This document shows positions 1 through 11,517 of a stretch of 64,000 nt of DNA, piece after piece; positions within the stretch are counted from its first letter, which is position 1; each line of letters opens with the position of its first letter. The position numbers were made by a program, and so were the translations under genes. The notes beneath the pieces were generated by a model. That model was not told the origin of the DNA. It searched no databases and was given only the letters and a program-made list of their open reading frames with translations. Source of the stretch: Metallyticus violacea (Eukaryota; Arthropoda; Insecta; Mantodea; Metallyticidae); the NCBI GenBank assembly GCA_030762175.1, contig CM060841.1, positions 9,538,001 to 9,602,000 on the forward strand, read 5' to 3'.

Positions 1-948
1 TCACAGTTGTATAGAGCATCGTGCACTCTGAAACAGATCGCTTCCATGCTGCAAAGTCCTTCATAGTTTTTATTGCACTCTCCACCCTCTATGGAATTCG
101 GTTGAATCATCTCCTAATTCTGTAGCTGTGACCACACACAGTAGACAATATTTAGAAATAACAATGTAATCCAGTCATAATATCTATAACAATTCCAATA
201 TTGTAATTGGAAGTAAATCCTCGCTTGTGCTATGAACCATCATAACTTACTGCAACATCAATTACAGCATTTTCATGGATTACCTCTCACAGATTTATAT
301 GCCCTTCTGACAATTTCCCTGCATTGATATAAAGCACTTTCCTTTAGCGTTTTACTGTGTTCGGCCAGTGTTTTCATTTGCCTGTTAAGGGTTTTAGAAT
401 CCATGCCAGATATACCTAACACACAGCAACGCTATGACCCACACCCAAACCCAGAAATGCACAATTTTTCTGTTCACCTCAAAGTAAGGTCTCTTAGATT
501 TGTGGTTTTCTACTCTAGGGCTGGAGTAAGCTTTCCCTGGACTAAACGCCACATTCAGTGCACTTTAAAACTAATTTCACAGCGTTTTTCTCTACATTGT
601 CCTGTAAGCGACACTTAGGCATACTGCACATTGCTTATAAGCGGGATCAGGAAACTAGAATACAGTAAATATATTTAATATTTACACCCAGACCAGCTCT
701 GTCATATGTACTACTATATACACCGTTTACAGTTTCAAATGCACTACTATTTACGCGAACGAAAAGATATAGCATGCATGTTATCGTTTACTATATAAAC
801 ACAATATTACAAGCAACACGGAACACCTAATTTGAGCGAAAACTATATTTACAAGCTAAAACAAAACGGTGAGCAAAAGAACATCGTTTTCCAAGCAAGT
901 CATCATTACTTTGAAGCAAGACTACCAGGGTGATAATGAAAACAGTTA
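1..948. other. Non-coding, nothing recognised
   Basis: No exon, repeat family or RNA gene is recognised here. The only open frame of note (403-618, 71 codons) has no family signature and looks like chance. If the beat gene starts upstream, this is intron. Confidence 0.4.
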
Positions 949-2102
949 GCAATACTTTTTAAGCCTCTTAATATTTTTCATCATCGTAACCTACAGACTT
1001 TTCTCTCACTTTTCAACATAGTCTCCATTTTTTTTGCACACATTTTTCCCCGTCGTTCTGCAAGTTTGAAAATACCCTTATGATAGAACTCCGTTCCAGC
1101 TGCACGAAGACACTGACGCACTGCTTTCCGAATATTCTCCACCTTCTCGTAGTGTTGGCCTCGCAGTTGTTCCTTAACAGAACCAAAAAGATGGTAGTCG
1201 GACAGTGCCAAGTCGGAACTGTAGGGAGGATGTGGAAGAGTTTCCCACCCAAATATTCTGATCTTCTCCATTGTGACACGTGCATTGTGAAGACGCGCAT
1301 TATCCTTTTGAAGGATGATCTTCTTTCCAGAGCGTTTATCGCGCAATGCACGACGGAGCTTGCAACGTATCTGGATATAGCGGGCAGTACTTATGGTTTA
1401 TCAGGTTCAAGAAAATCAACCAGAATGCAACCCTGTGCATCCCAGAAGACGCTACACATAGCCTTCCTAGCAGATCTTACTGCCTTCGCTTCTTCTTCGA
1501 CGGCGAATCCAAGTGGTGCCATTCCATACTCTGGCGTTTTGTTTCAGGCTTGTAATGATGGAACCAGCTTTCATCGCCTGTCACAATACTCGTCAAAAAT
1601 CACCATTTTTATTTTGAAATCTCTGAAGATGGTTTTGGCTGAAGTTTGTGGTCTTCGGTCAATAAACGTGGGACCCAACGGGCACAAACTTTTCGATAAC
1701 CTAAGCTTTTTTCACTTCTTGCATTGCACTATGTCTTACTGCAAGTTTTGTAGCGATTTCATCCACAGTAATACGTCTATCTTCTCTAATGGGCTCATCA
1801 ACTCTTTCCTTGTTGCGTTTCGAGGAGCCAGTTCGCAGGGGACCGCTACGAGGCTCATCTTGGATATTCGTTTTCCCATCTTTGAAATGTTTCACCCATT
1901 TCCTAACACTGCTAGCATCCATGCAGATATCTCCATAGGCACGTTGAAGTCTGAGGTGAATTTCTGCAGCAGATTTCCCCTCTTTAACAGGAATTGCTTT
2001 AAAGAAGATAATTTTGTCAGGATGTTCTACATAATTATGTAGAGTTCTGACCTTAACTCTATAATGGAATTATTAAAATCTTTAAGGCGTAAAAGTATTT
2101 AG
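949..2102 (-). mobile_element. Mariner-type transposon M2 (degenerate)
   Basis: The element lies between TA dinucleotides (947-948 and 2103-2104), with imperfect terminal inverted repeats sharing AATACTTTT followed by a GCCT block. On the minus strand it encodes a broken transposase. An N-terminal HTH part ends in 1701-1922 (motifs IQDEPRSG, REDRRITVDEIA). A middle part carries GDESWFHHY-like residues around 1540-1580. A C-terminal part is at 981-1346 (KDNARLH, HPPYSSDLALSDYHLF). The second and third catalytic aspartates are separated by 34 residues, which is the D34D spacing of mariner. Stops and frameshifts make it inactive. The long plus-strand frame at 1080-2042 is antisense shadow. M2 differs clearly from the M1 copies in the same window. 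Confidence 0.85.
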
Positions 2103-2786
2103 TACGTTTATAAGTTAGAATAAATTGGAATTTGGTTTGAATCCACAGCGGCAACCATGGTTTTTGCGTTCAAATATAAATACAATGAGAAACCTAAGGG
2201 ACAAGTTCTTAATTTTTGGTATAGTTTGATAATGATATCAATAAGGATCAAGAACGGCAGTGTATGCTGTCAAACACTGAACTATAACTACCATAATATC
2301 TAAACATAGCTATTATGTAATACTTAGCATTGAATTTTTTCGATTTTTTTCGATTTTTTCACCCCGTAAAATGTCAGATAGCCGTAAGGTGTCAAGGACT
2401 TCGAGCTCATTTGTACCACATTTTCAGATATTTATAAGATTAAGGATCCCACTCCAGTACACCATCATCCCCATTGGGACAAAGCAGAGCACCGGCACCT
2501 GCGCCAGCCTCAGAAGTCCGCTACAATACCATGGAATTCCCAAATGAGATATGGCCTGGTATTGGACAAAGAATATAAGGACTCAAATGTAATTTAGCCT
2601 CGTTTATGAAATACACAAGGATATTTACTGTTAGTAAAGCAGAAGAAATTGCTGCTTGGGTAAGCCTAGAATTTTTAAAACACAAAATATGGTATTGAAG
2701 CTCAACGTTATGGAGGGGTGTAAATATACCCCTTGCAGGCACACAATGGAATAATTTCTTACGTTTAGTTATGTTCTCTCAAGTGT
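2103..2786. other. Non-coding spacer
   Basis: AT-rich spacer between two mariner elements. No coding or repeat signal is recognised. Confidence 0.4.
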
Positions 2787-2788
2787 TA

Positions 2789-3918
2789 CGAGGGTAGGTC
2801 CATAGGTTTCCAGCCTCCCTTCACAAAACCCTTATCTTATGTCATACCTTATCTGTTAAGTATAATAATTGTGGCTATAACTTCCGGTACGCTGTGTTCA
2901 GTTGTTCAGATATAGTTGCATAAAGAAGACTATGTGTAAAAGATTGTGACATGTTCAAAATGGAGTTTCGACCTGTTATTAAGTTCTTCACAAAAGAAGG
3001 ACTTACTCCAAATGAAATTAAACAGCGATTGGACGGTGTATATGGGGAAGTATCCCCCTCATATTTTACTGTAAAAGAATGGGCCAGACTTTTTTGAATG
3101 GGTCTAGAAAGCATTGAAGACGAAGAGTTTGCAGGTCAGCCCTACTCATTCACTCACTCACTCCTGGAAATATCGCTCTTGTGGAAGGAGAAATTATGGA
3201 AGACCGGCGGCTCAAAGTTACAGAAATAGCAGCAAAGGTGGTCTAAAACAACAGTCCATCGCATTATTCATGAACATTTAAACATGAATAAGGTCAGTGT
3301 CTAGACTTCTTTCCTCAGTCCAAAAGCAGCAACGAATTATCTGTTGTCAGGCATTTTTGGAGCTCTGCCCTGGTAACGAAGGAGAAGTTCTACAAACCAT
3401 TGCTACAGGGGATGAATCTGTGATACTCTACTACGATCCCTAGTCCGAAAGAGAATCAATGAAATGGCGTAAACCTGGCGAAGCACCATCTCTAAAACCC
3501 AAGGTCATCAAGAAGATCATGGCCACAATCTTTTGGGACTGTGAAGGAATACTCTTCATTGACTTCAAGGAGAAGAACACCACAAAGCTGAATGGTGGCG
3601 TGCGCCTACTTCACGAAATGCGCCTGTTTTGCACACAACTCTTGAAAAGGAAGCTGTGATAAATGTGACTTCAAGGAGATTTACCATCCACCCTACAGCC
3701 CAGATAAACTCCCAGGAAATTTAAGTGTGAAGAAGAAGTGATTGCCCATTTTGCAGACAAGACTTCTGACTATTTGGGGGGGGGGGATGTAAATGTTAAT
3801 TCAAAGATGTGAGAAGTGTATTGCAATAAAGAGTAACTATATTAAACAGTGAAATATAGTTGTTGTCTTTATCATACCTAGAAAATGGTTAGGCCGGAAA
3901 CTTATGGATCTACCCTCG
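2789..3918 (+). mobile_element. Mariner transposon M1, copy 1
   Basis: A TA dinucleotide flanks each end (2787-2788, 3919-3920). The inverted repeats of about 27 bp begin CGAGGGTAG and contain CCATAAGTTTCCGGCC, with a few mismatches. The transposase runs left to right. A start near 2950 reads MFKMEF followed by a KFFTKEGLTP HTH region. Later pieces include MKWRKPGEAPSLKPK and IFWDCEGILF at 3459-3659. Several frameshifts and stops break it, including a TGA near 3096, and the catalytic C-terminal part is degraded. A run of 11 G at 3776-3786 replaces the codons that read FGGG in sister copies. Non-autonomous fossil. Confidence 0.88.
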
Positions 3919-4049
3919 TAATTAAAATGTTAATGTTGTAAAATGTATAAAAATATTTACCTAATGTAATTTTCCTGATTATGTTGCTCCTGTACTTTTA
4001 TACAATAAAATGTTCTCCGAACTAACTGTTACACTTTACCTTATTGCAG

Positions 4050-4183
4050 ATATTCCCCAAGGAGACCCGAGTATGCTGCTGGAGAAGACAAAATATCAAA
4101 TGGGAGAGAAGATACGGGCTAACTGCACTTCGAAACCTTCGTACCCGGCCGCTAACCTCACGTGGTTCGTTAACGGGCATCAG
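4050..4183 (+). CDS. Beaten-path (Beat) family protein, internal Ig exon
   Basis: Beat proteins are insect neuronal cell-surface or secreted immunoglobulin proteins that act in axon guidance with Sidestep-type receptors. This 134-nt exon follows a TTATTGCAG acceptor and ends CAG|GTAATA. It enters in phase 1 (one codon base comes from the previous exon) and leaves in phase 0. It encodes 44 residues, including YQMGEKIRANCTS and PAANLTWFVNG: the B-strand cysteine, then the C-strand tryptophan of the membrane-proximal Ig domain. The NCTS...PAA.LTW pattern is characteristic of the Beat family. Two N-glycosylation sequons are visible (NCT, NLT). The frame reads on into the intron for about 29 codons before a stop, so splicing is needed. 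Upstream exons (signal peptide, first Ig domain) are not visible. The paralogue within the family is not assigned. Confidence 0.85.
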
Positions 4184-5300
4184 GTAATATACATCATGTC
4201 TTCTGGTGCAAATGAGATAGGAAGCATTGCAGACGTGGCGTCTCATATCATCATTTATGCTGAAGCATAATTAATGGCTTTGCTATGAAAATTAATACGA
4301 CATACGCTAGCATTCCAAAAGCTGTACGCACTTAGGATATTAATTATGTACGCGGACATTTAGATAGAGTGACAGTGGTCTCCAGTTACACATAGAGTAA
4401 TGCAGGATGACAAATCTGTCTGCTAACAGTAGCGCAGTGTTAACCGCTAAAGAAATGATCTCATAGTGTAGGCTAATGATGAGGAAGGCAGTTCAGGGTG
4501 AAGTGTTTGACTGTTTAATGATGCCGGTTGCCATATCTCTGTCAACCTGTGCTGGCAAACAGATAGGAAGTAAAAGGACAAATCCAGGGTTCTACAGAAC
4601 TTGTGACGACATACTATAAATGTTATACGTTGAGCGATTGGATAAACCATGTTACTGACTTAAGCTCATATCATATCATTGGTCGCTCATTCATTCCCTT
4701 GCAAAGGAAAGTTTGTGTCTCTTTAATACACTTTCTATTTATGAAGTAGTTCTATTCTGATAAAAAACTTGCTTTTCAAAATTCAAAAGTGCCCAAGTCT
4801 CCTGAATCTCATAAACGAATTGCTCTTTGTGTACTACAGCCATAGTATTTTATTCTTATACAACAACAACGATTAGTTACACCACAATATTCACTTTTGT
4901 ATACATTTCAGTTGGTTGGTGTTCAAATTTAAAGTTTTGGTAACAATTAAATGCGAAACCAATAAACTTGAGGAGGGAAAGAATTATTGCCGAGGATTAG
5001 GTCCGATTTACAATGAAAATTAAACGTAAACATAAATAAGACGTAACACGTTAACTTAGTAGATATAGGCATTCATAAAGAAAGAGGCAAACTTGCGTAT
5101 TAGCCAATCAAAAATAAGAACAAGCGAAGATCCACTAACAGCTGAGTAATATGAACAAGATTGTCTTTCTTATAGTGCAATTAATCTTTTGTCCGTTGAC
5201 ACCATTCTGTCTATAGAGTAACTGATCTTCCGCTATCTCTACCATAACTTGCCCTTACATGGAGCATGAAAACCAAGTGCAATTTGCAACTCCGGTTGCT
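4184..5300. other. Start of the 43.7-kb beat intron
   Basis: Begins with GTAATA and contains no recognised repeat until about 5305. Short open frames on both strands lack family signatures. Confidence 0.5.
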
Positions 5301-5450
5301 GGCTGCTGAAGTCCCGAGCGACAGCGGAGAGAGCCGAACTATTATGGGTGGCCGCAGTGTAAATGTTGCATGAATTATTTTTCTGTTAAACATAATGTAA
5401 CCTATGCGTTATCCTCCGTAACTTTTAAATATAAATTGATAGGGGATGTC

Positions 5451-5730
5451 GGTCCTTGTGGTGTAGTGGTAGCCATACTGGCCTCCTAAACCCAAGATCG
5501 CGGGTTCAAAGGATCGATGGATTTTTTTCGGGGTGTAGAAATCCAAAGTATGGCTTCCTTCGGAAGGGAAGTGAAGCCGTGGGTCCCGTGTCGTACATTT
5601 ACGGCACGAAAAAGAACCTAAGTCTGAAAGAAGAGGCCTCTGAGGAAAATTTGTCGGTCTTTTCACGCCCTGAATTGAATGGGACGTTGATGACCTGAGA
5701 TGTTAAAGAGCGTCCATAAATAAACGAAAT
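5451..5730 (+). mobile_element. SINE family A, full length
   Basis: tRNA-derived SINE: an A-box region (GTGGTGTAGTGG) and a B-box-like GGGTTCAAA lie within the first 75 bp. The family core follows (TATGGCTTCCTTCGGAAGG, GTGGGTCCCGTGTCGTACA), then the 3' stem-loop and an ATAAATAAA tail. It is inserted into repeat C: the unit broken at 5450 resumes after 5731. RNA polymerase III transcription and LINE-dependent copying are the known mode for such elements. Confidence 0.85.
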
Positions 5731-6534
5731 CAACAAAGGCGGATGAAATGTCACGGTGGCAAATCTGTGCTAATTGGAATTCGTAATTAATTCTAGAAAC
5801 CAATGGATCCAGTGATTTTTTGTAAATATAATTTGATAGGGGTGGGTAAATTGCTGTATGGTGGCAAATCTCCTTTGATTTCTGCAGGGAAAAAAAATTA
5901 TAAGCATCAATTTATAGCGCATTCTGTGTGTGGTATTATTCGCTTGAAAGTCTTATTATCTAGCTATATCTGTGGAAATCACATTGTTGAACTGGTAGGT
6001 TCAATTGTTCCTAGCGTTAGCCAGTATTCGAAAAACGCGGTCAAGCACGAACAAGCACGAACACATCGAATAAAATTATATGACCTTTCACACTCTATGC
6101 CTTTAAACTGAGGAACAGCGCAGAAGATATTGCGGATCTTCAGTGCTGATGCTGTGGATAAACGGGTGGTGTAAACAAGATGGTTCAAGAAGTTCCAGAA
6201 AGGCAGCGAAAACCTTGGGGATGATAGACATGAAGAGTGACAACCATGCAAAGAGAGCGACTACTGAGGCGACCAACACTTGACGTTACACGCAGAATAA
6301 ATACTCTCCGATCAACTGTTGCTGTAGCCTGCAATCCGGAGCGCCAGCGGAGAGAGCGGAACTACTGTTTGCGTGGCCGCTTGTAACAGTGTAAATGTTG
6401 CACGTGTTCGTTTTTTGTTAAACGCAATACCTATGCGTTGTCCTCCGTAACTTTTAAATATAAATTGATAGGGGATTGTTAAGGGGTAAAATATTGTAAC
6501 GGTAGCAAATCTGCTCTAATTGGTATTCGCAGCT

Positions 6535-6555
6535 AACACACACACACACACACAC
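6535..6555. repeat. (CA)n microsatellite
   Basis: About ten CA units inside repeat cluster C. Confidence 0.95.
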
Positions 6556-6830
6556 ATTAACCCTAGCTAACCTCAGGTAAATCCTAGAAACCGATGGACC
6601 CAGTGGTTTGCTGCGGCTTGCGCTGCGACTTAGCGACCTACGCACGCCTCCTTTAAATTGATAGGGGCGGTTAAAACACTGTAATGGTGACAAATCTCCT
6701 TCAACTCCGGAATAAATAAATAAAAAAAAAATCAATCCATCTGGACGTGAGAATTTAATACCACTGTCTTCGCAACTATAGCACGACGCTCTAACCGCCT
6801 GAGCTATCATGCCGTTGCACTTGAGAGCCT

Positions 6831-8113
6831 AATTATCTAGCTATATCTATGGAAGTCACTACCTTTGGCTCTTTCCGGTGACGCTCGGGACTGCAGCCAG
6901 CACTATTGGGTTGCTCCGAGCGTTACACGTTCTCCGTGTTAGGTTAAATTACTTGTAAAGGACTTGACACAGCAATTCAACCATACGCTCCATTTCCATC
7001 AGCAAAACATATATCAACTGGATCCCTGAGTTCAATGGCTTTGAAGGTGACATGAGCTGACGCCTGTTTTGCATTTCTGTCACGTCAGCAAAAGAGTCTA
7101 TTTTTGCTAGGCAGCTGATACGCAAGACACTTCAAGACACCATCATCACTGGTCGGCAGCCCGTGAATCTAGCCTTTAAGAATAAAAATCACCACAGTAC
7201 CAAAAGAAGGTTATGCTGTGTGTTTGTGGGATATTATGCATTAGAACTGCTGCCAAGCAATCAACGCCATTGTGTATTCTCAGTCAGCTGAAATAGGTCT
7301 ATGTAAAGCTGAAAACTAAGGAGCCCGCAATTGTGAATCCAAAGTATATTCTTCTTTAGCATGTTAATGTAAACTCAGATAGAGTTAAGGTGGCTTAAGC
7401 CATTATCCCTCTTGGTTGGGAGATAGTGCACCCGTCAAGTTCCCCAGACAGTGCACGGCGAGGAGAGCATTTCCGAATCTTTGTCAATTTGGAAACTACG
7501 TTAGGTGGATTATTTGCTCCCCGTCCTTTGGTATTCTGTCACAAAATCTTTCATCCCGTTGGCAGTGATGGTGATCTTGTTTAATACTAACTTTTTTTTT
7601 AACTCACGACTAGATGCTTTGAAATGTATGGTGTATAGCTGACAGAACGTTTTGGTTACCGATTCGTCAATGTTTCATTTTGTAACACACACTGCAGAAA
7701 GCATGAGGCACATTAGAAGAGCAGTTGTCAAGGTAATATGGTTCTCGTGAAGATGTGATAACACACAAGCGACATGCTTTCCTTTGGCGATTTTCATTTG
7801 TTGCATCGCTATTTTTGAACGTTCGTTTTCCTGAACTGTCCTCCAATAACATTTGTCATGTTCTTTTATGATTTAATGAGGTTGATTAATTACAATTTAC
7901 TAATGAATCCGTTGTAGCATTGATACATGTATCAACATTTCTTTCGTTCAAATGAAACATTAAACACGGGCGGTGAACCTAAAAATTGCAACTTAACCAG
8001 ACTTAACCAAGAGGACATTTTGAACATTTCATTAAGAAAGAAGTTCATGTGGTATGCTGGTACGTTCTGTTTCTGTGTGTTTCCCATGATTAATGTACTA
8101 TGAAGAGTTGTAG
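6831..8113. other. Intronic, nothing recognised
   Basis: No repeat family or coding signature found. The minus-strand frame at 7667-7852 (61 codons) has no recognised motif. Confidence 0.4.
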
Positions 8114-8400
8114 ATTTTTTTTAATTGATTTATTTATGGACGCTCTTTAACATCTCAGGTCATCAGCGTCCCATTCAACTCAGGGCGTGAAACGGCCGAC
8201 AAATTTGCTCAGAGGCCTCTCTTTCAGGCTTGAGGTTCTTTTTCGTGCCGTAAATGTACGACACGGGACCCACGGCTTTACTTCCCTTCCGAAGGAAGCC
8301 ATACTTAGGCCCGAAAAAAATTCATCGACCTGACCGGGTTCGAACCCGCGATCTTGGGTATAGGAGGCAAGTATGGTAACCACTACACCACCAGGACCGA
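8114..8400 (-). mobile_element. SINE family A, full length
   Basis: Reads leftward: the tRNA-like head (GGTCCTGGTGG in reverse complement) ends at 8400, the B box GGTTCGAACCC lies at 8336-8346, and the tail is at the left edge. Near-matching direct repeats AAGAGTTGTAG (8103-8113) and AAGAGTTTAG (8402-8411) flank it as a target-site duplication. The 3' stem-loop is intact. Confidence 0.88.
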
Positions 8401-9304
8401 CAAGAGTTTAGAAAAAGAGTTCTAACATGGAAATAGAGCGTTTCCGGACCCCTGTCCATTAAACATATTTTCTTCTTCTACGTGTGAGAAATGTGTCCTA
8501 AAAGTTTGGCCATGACTTGTTGATACCCCCTTATATCACATATTTAATTTGCGATTAATTTCCACAGAATATCTTAATACCTACACCTTCATAGTTTGTA
8601 ATATAAAACAGAATAGAGAGGGGAAAAAAAGGGGGGGGGTAGACTTTGCAAAGTAAATCGCGCAGCCTATGGGTTTTGGTAAAGCTAAGCGGCAATGCAT
8701 AGAAGCAAAGTAAAAGGACGGAATGCACATTTTCGTTCCCTAGAGGATCATCTAGGTATACTGACTGCTTTTAGCAACTCCGAGCCAGCAACGGATTTTG
8801 TGTGATATTTTTAGAGCCCGGGGTAAAATTAGCTTGTTTATGTGGGCATTATGTATTCATTATAATCTCTATCGTTTTTCAGTACGGCTTTCATGATGAT
8901 GCAGCAACAATGGGGCCGTTGATGAACATTTTCAGTAGACAACAAGCGTTCGCTTTTAAATTAAATATATAGGAGTATAAATATGAAGCGCCTTTTGTTT
9001 CCTAACGTCATTCAGATATGAATACAATTATCTAAATGGGTTCTCACACCCCATTCTCTTTGTATTACATGCATCCTAACTCATCTCCCATCCTGCAGGC
9101 TAATGCACTCTCATGCTTCATAGCACATAATCATCTCGGCAAGGTACATTGATTCCAGACATTACCACAGCCCCTGCTCATGCTCGTCAGATAAAAACCT
9201 CAACAAACGCAGCACTACAATAACTACTTTAAGCTCCAATGAACTAAGATGTTAGAGTGTTTTATATCGTATTATTACTGTCCATAATAACAGTATTTTG
9301 TTAA
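8401..9304. other. Intronic, nothing recognised
   Basis: AT-rich, with a 9-base G run at 8631-8639. No coding or repeat signal identified. Confidence 0.4.
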
Positions 9305-10562
9305 ATTATTGTGTTACATAAAAAACCGGCCCCGCCGATAAGTGTTATCATCTTCTCAAAATCCTTATCTGGTACCATACATTATCTGTTAAGTAAATAA
9401 TTGCAGCTGTAACTTCCGCCCCGCTATGTTCGGTTGTTCAGATGTAATTGTATAAAGGAGGCTATGTGAAGAAGATTGTGACATGTTCAAAATGGAGTGC
9501 CGAGCTGTTATTAAGTTCTTCACAAAAGAAGGACTTACTCCAAGTGAAATTAAACAGCGACTGCACGGTGTATACGGGGAAGCACTCCCCTCATATTCTA
9601 CCGTAAAAGAATGGGCCAAACTTTTTGGAATGGGTCGAAAAAGCAATGAAGACAAAGATCGTGCCGATCGACCTTGGAGGTACTCACTTCAGAAAACATC
9701 GCTCTTGTGTAAGGAGAAATTATACAAGACCGGCGATTCAAAGTTACAGAAATAGAAGCAACATTGGGCCTTTATAAAACAACAGTACTTCGAATTATTC
9801 ATGAACATTTAAACATGAATAAGGTTAGCGCAAGATGGGTGCCTACACTTCTTTCCTCAGTCCAAAAGCAGCAACGAGTCATCTGTTGTCAGGCATTTTT
9901 GGAGCTCTGCCGTGGTAATGAGAGAGAAGTTCTGCAAACCATTGTTACAGGAGATGAAACTACGGTCCTCTACTATGATCCATTGTCCAAAAGAGAATCA
10001 ATGGAGTGGCGTATACCTGGCGAAGCACCGCCTCTAAAACCAAGGTCACTCAGTCAACCAAGAAAATCATGACCACAATATTTTGGGACTGTGAAGGAAA
10101 ATACTTCATTGACTTCAATGAGAGGAACACCACAGTAAATGAGGAGTACTATTACTGCCCTACTACATAGACTACGTGCTTCCATCAAAGATAAAGGCGA
10201 GGAAAACTGAGTGGTGGTGTGCACCTTTTTCACGACAAGCGCCTGTTCGCACAGCTCTTACTGCAAAGGAAGCTGTGAAGAAATGTGGCTTCAAGGAGAT
10301 CAACCATCCGTCCTACAGCCCAGATCTAACTCCCAGTGACTACTTCCTCTTCTCAAAACTCAAGAAGAACCTTCGAGGAACGAACTTTAGGTGTGACAAA
10401 AAAGTGAGTTCTGACTATTTGGGAAGGGGAATTGAAATGTCAATTCAAAGATGTGAGAAGTGTATTGCAATGAAGGGTAACTATATTGAAAAGTGAAATA
10501 TAGTTTTTATCTTTATCATACCTAGTAAATGTTTAGGCCGGAAACTTATGGACCTACCTTCG
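9305..10562 (+). mobile_element. Mariner transposon M1, copy 2
   Basis: The left terminus has decayed (CATAAAAAACCGGCC stands where the family has CATAAGTTTCCGGCC), so the left limit is approximate. The right terminus GGCCGGAAACTTATGGACC is well kept, but the expected flanking TA reads TG. Transposase pieces appear in order: HTH N-terminus 9483-9755 (VIKFFTKEGLTP, YSTVKEWAKLFGM), middle 9764-10072 (HEHLNMNKVSARWVP, TGDETTVLYYDP with the first catalytic D), and C-terminus 10176-10496 (HPSYSPDLTPSDYFLF with the third D). Frameshifts near 9755 and 10072 inactivate it. The second catalytic region (LFHDK) is altered. Confidence 0.87.
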
Positions 10563-10817
10563 TGCGTATTTTGTTACCTGTTTTCGAGAAATACGTAACC
10601 TTATCAGAATATATATAAACATGAAAAGGAATTTGATTTTCGCCAAAATAAAGTATGAATATATTATTTAAGGAGTTTTTTTTTCTTTCAAAACTGAATT
10701 GGTCCATGAATAACCGAAATTGAGTTAGGAAGAAACTTTGATTCCTATATAATGCAGCGTTCATTTACTTCCAAAACTGAAATTATCATATAAAGAAGTG
10801 TATTTTCACGCTAAAAC

Positions 10818-11064
10818 TTCCCAAGATCGCGGGTTCGAACCCGGCCATGACCGATGGATTTTTTCGGGGGTAATGGCTTCCTTCGAAAGGGAAGTAAAGC
10901 CGTGGGTCCTGTGTCGTACATTTACGGCACGAAAAAGAACCTCAAGCCTGAAAGAGAGGCCTCTGAGCAAAATTTGTCGCCCGTTTCACGCCCTGAGTTG
11001 AGTGGGTCGCTGATGACCTGAGATGTTAAAGAGCATCCATAAATAAATCAATAAAAAAAAAAAA
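10818..11064 (+). mobile_element. SINE family A, 5'-truncated
   Basis: Starts within the anticodon region of the tRNA-like head (CCCAAGATCGCGGGTTCGAA) and runs to an AAATAAATCAATAAAA tail. It carries a deletion of about 17 bases before TGGCTTCCTTC. The missing A box means it could not be transcribed by RNA polymerase III on its own. Confidence 0.85.
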
Positions 11065-11212
11065 CGCCAAAACATATTGTAGAGATATTCGTTTTTGCGT
11101 TTCCTGAAAAGTTTGATGTGATGGACATGTTTAGTTTTGAAAAAAAGGAAGAAAAAAAAAAAAGAAAAAAATAAGCTATTCATTTGGTTATCCATAGTGT
11201 CCTCTTCCATCG

Positions 11213-11507
11213 TTTTTTTTTTTTTTTTGAATAATGTTTAACGCCCGTTTTTTGCTACAGAGGCACCAAAGGCGATGGACACTGATGATAAATGAAATGA
11301 AATGATATATTGGGAAATGATTTATTTTTAAAGAAGGAATCGTTTCAAGTCTAAGTTTAGGGTACCTCCCCGGCATTTGCCATTTATGAGGACTGAGGAA
11401 AACCTGGAAAAAATCCCAGTCAGGGAGGACGGTCCTGGAGGGATTCGAATCCAGGATCTCCCGCTTACGAGTCTGCGCCTTAACGACGTCGGCCACCCGT
11501 GGCGATT
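11213..11507 (-). mobile_element. SINE family B, full length
   Basis: Reads leftward. The tRNA Leu/Ser-like head (reverse complement GGGTGGCCGACGTCG) ends near 11504. The family body contains CCCCGGCATTTGCCATTTATGA and AACGCCCGTTTTTTGCTACAG. A perfect 10-bp target-site duplication TCTTCCATCG lies at 11203-11212 and 11508-11517, so the insertion limits are certain. Confidence 0.9.
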
Positions 11508-11517
11508 TCTTCCATCG

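Larger units (their letters stand above)
5305..6830 (-). repeat. Repeat cluster C, including a tRNA-Ile-like SINE head
   Basis: Blocks recur here. A block of about 120 bp containing GCGGAGAGAGC and TGTAAATGTTGCA occurs at 5310-5420 and 6335-6445. A unit with AAATTGATAGGGG, then GGTGGCAAATCT and AACCGATGG, occurs around 5430 (split by a SINE), 5825, 6460 and 6655. On the minus strand, 6747-6826 reads as a tRNA-like head (TAGCTCAGGCGGTTAGAGCG, then TCGTGCTATA), resembling tRNA-Ile. The right part is therefore probably a tRNA-derived SINE read leftward, with the repeated units as its body. Exact limits are uncertain. Confidence 0.5.

Noticed and set aside
1080..2042. 320-codon plus-strand open frame, the longest in the window
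   Set aside because: It is the antisense of the M2 mariner transposase, whose motifs read on the minus strand. It has no family signature of its own.
5451..5525. tRNA gene candidates at SINE heads (also near 8330-8400, 32643-32710, 56941-57015)
   Set aside because: They have A and B boxes, but the tRNA-like part continues into conserved SINE bodies and recurs with target duplications. The stems are imperfect. They are SINE heads, not tRNA genes.
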